6,418 nucleotides of DNA. Source: Noviherbaspirillum_A sp963522035 (GTDB lineage Bacteria > Pseudomonadota > Gammaproteobacteria > Burkholderiales > Burkholderiaceae_D). Where the stretch lies: NCBI GenBank assembly GCA_963522035.1, contig CAUQYP010000270.1, forward strand, positions 1-6,418. The letters are read 5' to 3'. How positions within the stretch are numbered: position 1 is the stretch's first letter; each line of letters begins with the position of its first letter. Shown here one piece after another: positions 1 through 6,418 of this stretch. The notes under the pieces are model-generated. The model was given only the letters and a program-made list of their open reading frames with translations. It made no database searches and was not told the DNA's origin. Both the position numbers and the translations under genes were made by a program.

Positions 1-86
1 GCAACTGCAACTGCAACTGCAACTGCAACTGCAACTGCAACTGTCGCTGCGCGGGGCTTAATGCAACGGCAACTGTCGCTGCGCGG
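1..86 (+). repeat. Left repeat array: hexamer run plus two 18-bp units
   Basis: Seven perfect tandem copies of GCAACT (1-42) run directly into the 12-nt core GTCGCTGCGCGG (43-54). The last hexamer plus core forms the 18-bp unit GCAACTGTCGCTGCGCGG at 37-54. An identical unit follows at 69-86, preceded by a variant hexamer, giving a 32-bp period. The 14-nt gap (55-68) is also conserved in the right array. Positions 32-86 are a perfect 55-bp inverted match to 6364-6418. There is no sign of a transposase or integrase nearby. I take this as a dispersed intergenic repeat family with a slippage-prone hexamer part; its function is unknown. The window starts inside the hexamer run, so the true copy number may be larger. 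Confidence 0.9.
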
Positions 87-164
87 ATTGAACCGCAATG
101 CCGCTGCGACAGCGGAGCCAGCGCCATGGCCGCCAAAATTTCGCACAACACAAAATGTTAGGTC
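87..164. other. Non-coding spacer with small hairpin
   Basis: This stretch separates the left repeat array from the thiC promoter. It contains a perfect 6-bp stem with a 3-nt loop at 101-115 (CCGCTG-CGA-CAGCGG). No T-run follows, so it is not a convincing intrinsic terminator. The minus strand of the hairpin (CTGTCGCAGCGG) resembles the repeat core CTGTCGCTGCGCGG, so it may be a decayed inverted copy of the repeat. An ATG at 61 opens a frame that runs through this region into thiC, but nothing here looks like protein sequence. I see no gene in it. Confidence 0.5.
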
Positions 165-170
165 TATAAT
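140..170 (+). promoter_or_regulatory. Predicted sigma-70 promoter of the thi operon
   Basis: A perfect -10 hexamer TATAAT lies at 165-170. The best -35 candidate is TTCGCA at 140-145 (4 of 6 matches, long 19-nt spacer), so the -35 is weak. A start site around 176-178 would place the whole TPP aptamer (from about 193) inside the leader and give a 5' UTR of roughly 160 nt. The agreement between -10 position and riboswitch position supports the call. The start site is inferred, not observed. Confidence 0.65.
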
Positions 171-192
171 CGCCCGACCGCCAAAACACCGG

Positions 193-288
193 CGGCATGC
201 TAGGGGTCCTGTCTGCAGGCAACATCGCAAACGGGTGAGAAATACCCTCCAACCTGATCTGGATAATGCCAGCGAAGGGAAGCAGCCG
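193..288 (+). ncRNA. TPP riboswitch aptamer (THI element)
   Basis: The hallmark THI-box elements are present in order. GGGGT at 203-207 pairs through GGGT (204-207) with ACCC (244-247) as P2. A variable P3 arm spans about 208-235. The TGAGA loop motif is at 236-240. The core AACCTGATCTGGATAATGCC lies at 251-270, with P5 formed by CTGG (259-262) and CCAG (269-272), followed by AGCGAAGGGAAGC (271-283). P1 can form from 198-201 with 281-284, extended across a one-base bulge by 193-196 with 285-288. The family binds thiamine pyrophosphate and represses thiamine genes, fitting its place directly before thiC. No U-tract terminator follows, so control is probably at translation initiation. Confidence 0.95.
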
Positions 289-332
289 GCGCATGCTCCC
301 ACCGGACTTCCTTCGCAAATCACCGCCAAGGA
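276..332 (+). promoter_or_regulatory. Predicted RBS-sequestering switch of the riboswitch
   Basis: The thiC Shine-Dalgarno AAGGA (328-332) is complementary to TCCTT (309-313), which would form a 5-bp hairpin hiding it. The same pyrimidine stretch CTTCCTT (307-313) can instead pair with AGGGAAG (276-282; 7 pairs, one G-U), which belongs to the 3' end of the aptamer and P1. The two pairings exclude each other. With TPP bound, 276-282 is held in the aptamer and the SD is masked. Without TPP, 276-282 captures 307-313 and the SD is free. The complementarities are read from the sequence; the switching mechanism is inferred. Confidence 0.55.
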
Positions 333-336
333 CGCC

Positions 337-2250
<1,914 letters not shown>

Positions 2251-2253
2251 GTC

Positions 2254-2457
2254 ATGGTGGAGATCGAACTCAACGGCGCGCCGCATGCGGCGCCCGAGAA
2301 CGGCAGCCTTGCCGACCTGGTCGCGTCGCTCGACCTGGCGGGCAAGGGCCTGGCCATCGCAGTTAACCGCGAAGTCGTGCCGCGCCAGGCCTGGGAATCG
2401 CGGCGCCTGCAGCCGCGCGACCGGGTCGACATCGTCCGGGCCATCGGCGGCGGCTGA
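2254..2457 (+). CDS. thiS: Sulfur carrier protein ThiS
   Basis: This is a 67-residue ubiquitin-fold protein that carries sulfur as a C-terminal thiocarboxylate and delivers it to ThiG for thiazole formation. The small size, the N-terminal strand VEIELNG, the segment IAVNREVVPRQAW (35-47) and the terminal AIGGG with the essential Gly-Gly end identify it. The start ATG lies 3 nt after the thiC stop, with GGAAG (2240-2244, inside the end of thiC) as a plausible SD. Its partner ThiF, which adenylates the C-terminus, is not in the window; a MoeB-like protein encoded elsewhere may serve. It sits between thiC and thiG as in many Burkholderiales, but without the thiO gene often found before it. Confidence 0.93.
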   Translation: MVEIELNGAPHAAPENGSLADLVASLDLAGKGLAIAVNREVVPRQAWESRRLQPRDRVDIVRAIGGG

Positions 2458-2478
2458 AACCACATTCGAAAGGAAAGC

Positions 2479-3267
2479 ATGAGCACGACGAACGAAGGGC
2501 TGACCATCGCCGGCAAGACCTACAACTCGCGGCTGCTGGTGGGCAGCGGCAAATACAAGGACCTCGAGCAGACCAGGCTGGCGACCGAAGCCAGCGGCGC
2601 CGACATCATCACGGTGGCGATACGCCGGGTCAACATCGGCCAGGACCCGAATGCGCCCAGCCTGCTGGACGTGGTGCCGCCATCGCGCTACACCATCCTG
2701 CCCAATACCGCCGGCTGCTACAACGCCGAGGACGCGGTCTACACGCTGCAACTGGCGCGCGAGCTGCTCAACGGCCACAAGCTGGTCAAGCTCGAAGTGC
2801 TGGGCGACGAGAAGACGCTGTTTCCCAACATGCCCGAGACGCTGAAGGCGGCCGAGCGGCTGGTGAAGGACGGTTTCGACGTCATGGTTTACTGCAGCGA
2901 CGACCCGATCCAGGCGCGCATGCTGGAAGACCTGGGCTGCGTGGCGGTCATGCCGCTGGCCTCGCTGATCGGCTCCGGCATGGGCATCCTGAATCCGTGG
3001 AACCTGTCGCTGATCATCGAGCAGGCGAAAGTGCCGGTGCTGGTGGACGCCGGCGTCGGCACCGCGTCGGACGCGGCGATCGCCATGGAACTGGGTTGCG
3101 ACGGCGTGCTGATGAATACCGCGATTGCCGGCGCGCAGGACCCGGTGCGCATGGCGCGTGCGATGCGGCTGGCGGTCGAAGCCGGACGTGAAGCCTTCCT
3201 CGCCGGCAGGGTGCCGAAACGCTTCCTGGCGCAGCCCTCGTCGCCGATGGCCGGAAGGGTTGCATGA
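2479..3267 (+). CDS. thiG: Thiazole synthase ThiG
   Basis: ThiG is a TIM-barrel enzyme that condenses deoxyxylulose 5-phosphate, dehydroglycine and the sulfur of ThiS thiocarboxylate into thiazole phosphate. The 262-residue product is of normal length. K104 in VKLEV is the expected Schiff-base lysine. E106 and D190 (in VLVDAGVG) match the acid/base residues at the same spacing as in the Bacillus subtilis enzyme (K96, E98, D182). LPNTAGC (74-80), IGSGMGILNP (164-173) and GVLMNTAIAGA (209-219) are also typical. A GAAAGGAAA stretch just before the ATG supplies the SD. The stop overlaps the start of thiE by 4 nt (ATGA), implying translational coupling. Confidence 0.96.
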   Translation: MSTTNEGLTIAGKTYNSRLLVGSGKYKDLEQTRLATEASGADIITVAIRRVNIGQDPNAPSLLDVVPPSRYTILPNTAGCYNAEDAVYTLQLARELLNGHKLVKLEVLGDEKTLFPNMPETLKAAERLVKDGFDVMVYCSDDPIQARMLEDLGCVAVMPLASLIGSGMGILNPWNLSLIIEQAKVPVLVDAGVGTASDAAIAMELGCDGVLMNTAIAGAQDPVRMARAMRLAVEAGREAFLAGRVPKRFLAQPSSPMAGRVA

Positions 3268-3899
3268 TGGGAGCGAACCTGCAGGCAAACCTGAAAGGGC
3301 TGTACCTGGTGACGCCGGACTGGGACGATACCGACCGGCTGGTCGCGCTCAGCGAGGCCGGGCTGAAAGGCGGCGCGGCGCTGCTGCAGTACCGGCACAA
3401 GACCGCCGGCGACGCGCTGCGGCGCGAGCAGGCGGCGGCGCTGCTGGCGGTGTGCCGCCGCCACGGCAAGCCCTTCATCATCAACGACTACCCGGAACTG
3501 TGCGTCGAACTCGACGCCGACGGCATCCATGTCGGCGGCACCGACGCCACCGTGGCGGAAGTGCGCCGGCAGGTCGGGCCGGACCGTATCGTCGGTTCAT
3601 CCTGCTACGGCAGCCTGGAGCTGGCGCAGGCGGCGCAGGCGGCGGGCGCCAGCTATGTCGCGTTCGGCGGCTTCTACCCGTCGCGGATCAAGAAATATGA
3701 AGTCAGCACGCCGGTCGACATCGTCACCCGTGCCAATGAGGCCGTGTCGCTGCCCAATGTCGTTATCGGCGGCATGACCCGGGAAAACGCCGTGCCTCTG
3801 GTCGCGGCGGGGGCCGACATGGTGGCGGTCATCAGCAGCGTCTATTTTGCCGACGATCCGGAAGGCGCGGCGCGGGAGCTGACGCGGTTGTTTGGCTGA
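3264..3899 (+). CDS. thiE: Thiamine-phosphate synthase ThiE
   Basis: ThiE joins HMP diphosphate with thiazole phosphate to give thiamine phosphate, the last step made by this operon. The 211-residue protein is a stand-alone TIM barrel of normal length with no ThiD fusion. Family motifs are GLYLVTPDW (12-20), LLQYRHK (40-46), IIND (72-75), DADGIHVGG (84-92), GSS (111-113), the phosphate-loop region FYPSRIKK (137-144) and VVIGGMT (166-172). Some usual residues differ: NDR is NDY, GQxD is GGTD, and the FPTxTK phosphate loop is YPSRIK with the lysine kept (K143). The start used is ATG 3264, overlapping thiG; ATG 3267 is equally possible and removes one Met. GGAAGGG (3253-3259) is a good SD for either. 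Confidence 0.94.
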   Translation: MMGANLQANLKGLYLVTPDWDDTDRLVALSEAGLKGGAALLQYRHKTAGDALRREQAAALLAVCRRHGKPFIINDYPELCVELDADGIHVGGTDATVAEVRRQVGPDRIVGSSCYGSLELAQAAQAAGASYVAFGGFYPSRIKKYEVSTPVDIVTRANEAVSLPNVVIGGMTRENAVPLVAAGADMVAVISSVYFADDPEGAARELTRLFG

Positions 3900-3919
3900 A
3901 GCACGGCGGCATGCAGGCT

Positions 3920-3925
3920 TATAAT
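3920..3925 (+). promoter_or_regulatory. Candidate -10 box of the helicase gene
   Basis: A perfect TATAAT sits in the 33-nt gap between thiE and the helicase ATG (3933). Only weak -35 candidates exist upstream: CTGAAG at 3896-3901 with an 18-nt spacer, or TTGGCT at 3892-3897 with 22 nt. A start site 6-8 nt after the -10 would fall at about 3931-3933, at or next to the start codon. If used, this promoter would let the helicase be expressed independently of the TPP-regulated operon, with almost no 5' UTR. Confidence 0.5.
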
Positions 3926-3932
3926 CCTGTGG

Positions 3933-6203
3933 ATGCAAAACCTACTTCATAATCTTAACCCGGAGCAACTTGCCGCCGTTACGCTGCCCGCGCAGTCCGC
4001 GCTGATCCTGGCCGGCGCCGGCTCCGGCAAAACCCGGGTGCTGACGACCCGCATTGCCTGGCTGGTGCAGACCGGCCAGGTTTCTCCCGGTGGCCTGCTG
4101 GCTGTTACTTTCACCAACAAGGCCGCGAAGGAAATGATGACGCGGCTGTCCGCCATGCTGCCGATCAATACGCGCGGCATGTGGATAGGCACCTTCCACG
4201 GCCTGTGCAACCGCCTGCTGCGCACGCATTACCGCGACGCCGCGCTGCCCCAGTCCTTCCAGATCCTCGACACGCAGGACCAGCTTTCGGTCATCAAGCG
4301 CATGCTCAAGGCGCTCAACATCGACGATGAAAAATACCCGGCGCGCAGCCTGATGTATTTCATCAATGGCGCCAAGGATGCCGGCCTGCGCGCCAAGGAT
4401 GTCGAGGTGCATGACGACTATCACCGCAAGTTCGTCGAGCTGTACGACTTCTACGACAACCAGTGCCAGCGGGAAGGCGTGGTGGATTTTGCCGAGCTGC
4501 TGCTGCGCAGCTACGAGCTGCTGTCGCGCAGCCAGCCGCTGCGCGAGCATTACCAGGCGCGCTTCCGGCATATTCTGGTTGACGAGTTCCAGGACACCAA
4601 CAACCTGCAGTACAGCTGGCTGAAGCTGCTGGCCGGCCGCGACAATGCCGTATTCGCCGTCGGCGACGACGACCAGAGCATCTACGCGTTCCGCGGCGCC
4701 AACGTCGGCAACATGACCTCGTTCGAGCGCGAGTTCCAGGTGCAGAACCTGATCCGGCTGGAGCAGAACTACCGCTCGCATGGCCACATCCTCGATGCGG
4801 CCAATACCCTCATCGCACACAATGCCAAGCGGCTCGGCAAGAACCTGCGCACCGACGCCGGCCACGGCGAACAGATCCGTATCTATGAAGCCAGCAGCGA
4901 CCTGCAGGAAGCCAACTGGATCATCGAGGAAAGCAAGAGCCTGATCGGCGAGGGCGCGCTGCGCAGCGAGATCGCGGTGCTCTACCGTTCCAACGCACAG
5001 TCGCGCGTCATCGAACACGCGTTGTTTACCGCCGGCATACCGTACCGGGTCTATGGCGGCCAGCGCTTCTTCGAGCGGGCCGAGATCAAGCACGCCATCG
5101 CCTATCTCCAGCTGATCGACAACCCGCACAACGACTCGGCCTTCCTGCGCGCGGTCAATTTCCCGACGCGCGGCATCGGCGCACGCACGCTGGAACAGTT
5201 GCAGGACGCAGCGCAGCACCATGGCATGTCGCTGCATGACGCCGTTGCCCGGGTAGCGGGCAAGCCGGGACAGCTGCTCGGCCGTTTCGTCGACATGCTG
5301 GACAACGTCCGTCGCGACACCAGCGTGCTGCCGCTGCCGGACATGGTGCAGGGCGTGCTCGAGGCGAGCGGCCTGCTGGTGCATTACCAGAACGACAAGG
5401 AAGGTGCCGACCGTATCGAAAACCTGGAGCAATTGGTCAGCGCAGCGACACTGTTCATTGCCGAGGAAGGCTTCAACCGGGCCGCACCGGCCTTGCAGGG
5501 ACCGTCGGCCGAAGCGATGGCCGGCGCTGCAATCGTCAATGGCGATGGCGTGGAAATCATGGATGCCGACGCGCCGCTCAACGTAGTGATGTCGCCGCTC
5601 TCGGCCTTCCTGTCCCACGCGTCGCTGGAAGCCGGCGACAACCAGGCGCAGGCCGGCCAGGACGCGATGCAGCTGATGACCGTGCATTCGGCCAAGGGCC
5701 TGGAGTTCGACGCGGTCTTCATTACCGGGCTGGAAGAGGGGCTGTTCCCGCATGACAATAGCGAGAAGGAAGAGGGCGGCGTCGAGGAAGAGCGGCGGCT
5801 GATGTATGTCGCCATCACCCGTGCCCGGCAACGGCTTTACCTGAGTTTCTCGCAGACCCGGATGCTGCATGGCCAGACCCGATTCAACCTCAAGTCGCGC
5901 TTCTTCGACGAGCTGCCTGAAGACGCATTGAAGTGGCTCTCGCCGAAGGTGAAGCACCACTGGTACGCGAACCAGCAGCAAAAGGCGGCGTGGGTCGACG
6001 TGCCTTCAAGGCCGTCGGAGCGCGCCCAGACCGACGCCGGGTGGCGCATCGGGCAGAGCGTGCATCACCAGAAGTTTGGCGAAGGCGTGATTGTCAATAT
6101 TGAAGGCGGCGGTGGCAGCGCCCGCGCCAACATCAACTTCGGCCGCAATGGCATGAAGCTGCTGGACCTGACGATTGCGAAGCTGGAAAAGGTGGACGGA
6201 TAG
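3933..6203 (+). CDS. uvrD: UvrD/Rep-family superfamily 1A DNA helicase (DNA helicase II)
   Basis: This is an ATP-dependent 3'-5' DNA helicase, most likely UvrD, acting in nucleotide excision and mismatch repair. The 756-residue product has all SF1A motifs in order: Q-motif LNPEQ (8-12), Walker A AGAGSGKT (27-34), motif Ia TFTNKAA (59-65), motif II VDEFQD (216-221), motif III GDDDQSIYAFRG (244-255), motif IV LEQNYRS (276-282), motif V TVHSAKGLEF (583-592) and motif VI EEERRLMYVAITRA (618-631). The C-terminus (about 704-756, GQSVHHQKFGEGVIVNIEG...) is the Tudor-like domain typical of UvrD/PcrA, which favours UvrD over Rep. It is somewhat longer than E. coli UvrD (720). A low-conservation stretch at about 512-552 lies before motif V. 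No Shine-Dalgarno precedes the ATG; the conserved N-terminus begins right after it, so the start is sound. Confidence 0.95.
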   Translation: MQNLLHNLNPEQLAAVTLPAQSALILAGAGSGKTRVLTTRIAWLVQTGQVSPGGLLAVTFTNKAAKEMMTRLSAMLPINTRGMWIGTFHGLCNRLLRTHYRDAALPQSFQILDTQDQLSVIKRMLKALNIDDEKYPARSLMYFINGAKDAGLRAKDVEVHDDYHRKFVELYDFYDNQCQREGVVDFAELLLRSYELLSRSQPLREHYQARFRHILVDEFQDTNNLQYSWLKLLAGRDNAVFAVGDDDQSIYAFRGANVGNMTSFEREFQVQNLIRLEQNYRSHGHILDAANTLIAHNAKRLGKNLRTDAGHGEQIRIYEASSDLQEANWIIEESKSLIGEGALRSEIAVLYRSNAQSRVIEHALFTAGIPYRVYGGQRFFERAEIKHAIAYLQLIDNPHNDSAFLRAVNFPTRGIGARTLEQLQDAAQHHGMSLHDAVARVAGKPGQLLGRFVDMLDNVRRDTSVLPLPDMVQGVLEASGLLVHYQNDKEGADRIENLEQLVSAATLFIAEEGFNRAAPALQGPSAEAMAGAAIVNGDGVEIMDADAPLNVVMSPLSAFLSHASLEAGDNQAQAGQDAMQLMTVHSAKGLEFDAVFITGLEEGLFPHDNSEKEEGGVEEERRLMYVAITRARQRLYLSFSQTRMLHGQTRFNLKSRFFDELPEDALKWLSPKVKHHWYANQQQKAAWVDVPSRPSERAQTDAGWRIGQSVHHQKFGEGVIVNIEGGGGSARANINFGRNGMKLLDLTIAKLEKVDG

Positions 6204-6293
6204 GGGCTGCTGCCACGAGCCTGGCCTTCCGGCCCTGCCTAGAGCATTTTCATGCTGGCTTGCTTTAACCGGTTTTCACCAGAAGCGTTACTT
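6204..6293. other. Intergenic region after uvrD
   Basis: This is short non-coding DNA between the uvrD stop and the right repeat array. It contains two small hairpins described as a weak terminator candidate and the perfect 8-bp palindrome AACCGGTT at 6267-6274, followed by two more T. I see no start codon with a sensible reading frame or RBS. Confidence 0.6.
6223..6256 (+). terminator. Weak terminator candidate after uvrD
   Basis: A GC-rich hairpin GGCC-TTCC-GGCC (6223-6234), which could be extended by AGGG (6202-6205) pairing with CCCT (6233-6236) as an alternative, is followed by a second hairpin AGCAT-TTTC-ATGCT (6243-6256). Neither is followed by a proper T-run; only TTTT at 6247-6250 is near. 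The position about 20 nt after the uvrD stop suits a terminator, but the structure is poor and Rho-dependent termination is equally likely. Confidence 0.25.
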
Positions 6294-6418
6294 CCGCGCA
6301 GCGACAGTTGCGGTTGCTCTTGACGTTCCGCGCAGCGACAGTTGCCGTTGCCGTTGCCGTTGCCCGCGCAGCGACAGTTGCCGTTGCATTAAGCCCCGCG
6401 CAGCGACAGTTGCAGTTG
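6294..6418 (-). repeat. Right repeat array: four 18-bp units, inverted to the left array
   Basis: Read on the minus strand, this array holds four identical copies of GCAACTGTCGCTGCGCGG at 6396-6413, 6364-6381, 6328-6345 and 6294-6311, spaced 32, 36 and 34 bp. Each core is preceded by one or more GCAAC(T/G)-type hexamers; the largest run is four GTTGCC copies on the + strand at 6341-6364. Positions 6364-6418 match 32-86 perfectly in inverted orientation, including the 14-nt gap between units. The spacers are not unique CRISPR-like sequences but mostly hexamer filler. The window ends within the hexamer part, so the array may continue. Confidence 0.9.

Noticed and set aside
101..115. Hairpin CCGCTG-CGA-CAGCGG as an intrinsic terminator of an upstream gene
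   Set aside because: No T-run follows the stem on either strand, and no upstream gene is visible in the window.
195..296. Two GCATGC sites (195-200 and 291-296) flanking the aptamer as direct or inverted repeats of a regulator
   Set aside because: The 6-bp palindrome is short and could arise by chance; another copy occurs at 3909-3914 outside the riboswitch.
286..305. CCGG (286-289) with CCGG (302-305) as a riboswitch terminator hairpin
   Set aside because: The stem is only 4 bp and no U-tract follows; the RBS-masking helix explains the platform better.
3942..5981. 679-codon open frame on the minus strand, antisense to uvrD
   Set aside because: It has the same codon-register explanation: it mirrors the uvrD frame and its composition is that of an antisense shadow, with no plausible RBS-start or protein family.
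6294..6418. CRISPR-like array of 18-bp repeats with 14-18 bp spacers
   Set aside because: Repeats and spacers are too short, the spacers consist mostly of the same hexamer filler and one is shared with the left array, and no cas genes are present.

Overview
The window is GC-rich, densely coding bacterial DNA. It carries a complete four-gene thiamine (vitamin B1) biosynthesis operon in the order thiC-thiS-thiG-thiE, followed by a gene for a UvrD/Rep-type DNA helicase. All five genes are on the + strand. The protein sequences (ThiE with FGGFYPSRIKKY, ThiG with LPNTAGCYNAEDAV, the UvrD N-terminus LNPEQLAAVTLPAQSALILA) look like those of Betaproteobacteria, Burkholderiales. My best guess is the Oxalobacteraceae (Herminiimonas/Collimonas/Massilia relatives). 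That is recognition from memory, not a search.

Layout. Positions 1-86 hold a repeat array: seven GCAACT hexamers running into two copies of an 18-bp unit. Positions 87-164 are non-coding spacer with one small hairpin. A consensus -10 box (165-170) precedes a TPP (THI-box) riboswitch at about 193-288. Its downstream sequence can form two mutually exclusive helices that either hide or free the thiC ribosome binding site. thiC (337-2250), thiS (2254-2457), thiG (2479-3267) and thiE (3264-3899) are packed with gaps of 3 and 21 nt and a 4-nt overlap, so they form one transcription unit. Only 33 nt separate thiE from the helicase gene (3933-6203), and that gap contains a second consensus -10 box so close to the ATG that the mRNA could be leaderless. 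After the helicase come about 90 nt with weak hairpins, then a second repeat array (6294-6418) with four copies of the same 18-bp unit in the opposite orientation.

How the genes work together. ThiC makes the pyrimidine moiety (HMP-P). ThiS carries the sulfur and, with ThiG, builds the thiazole phosphate. ThiE joins the two halves into thiamine phosphate. End product TPP feeds back through the riboswitch. The window lacks thiO or thiH (dehydroglycine source), thiF (ThiS activation), thiD (HMP-P kinase) and thiL, so these must lie elsewhere. The helicase belongs to DNA repair and has no metabolic link with the operon.

The genes are ordinary core genes. The less ordinary parts are the two repeat arrays, which share a perfect 55-bp inverted match (32-86 and 6364-6418), the proposed RBS-sequestering switch behind the riboswitch, and the possible leaderless helicase transcript. 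Both window ends lie inside the hexamer repeat. That is what an assembly contig broken at a dispersed repeat would look like, so the inverted ends should not be read as a transposon without further evidence. I found no convincing new defence, mobile or biosynthetic system here.
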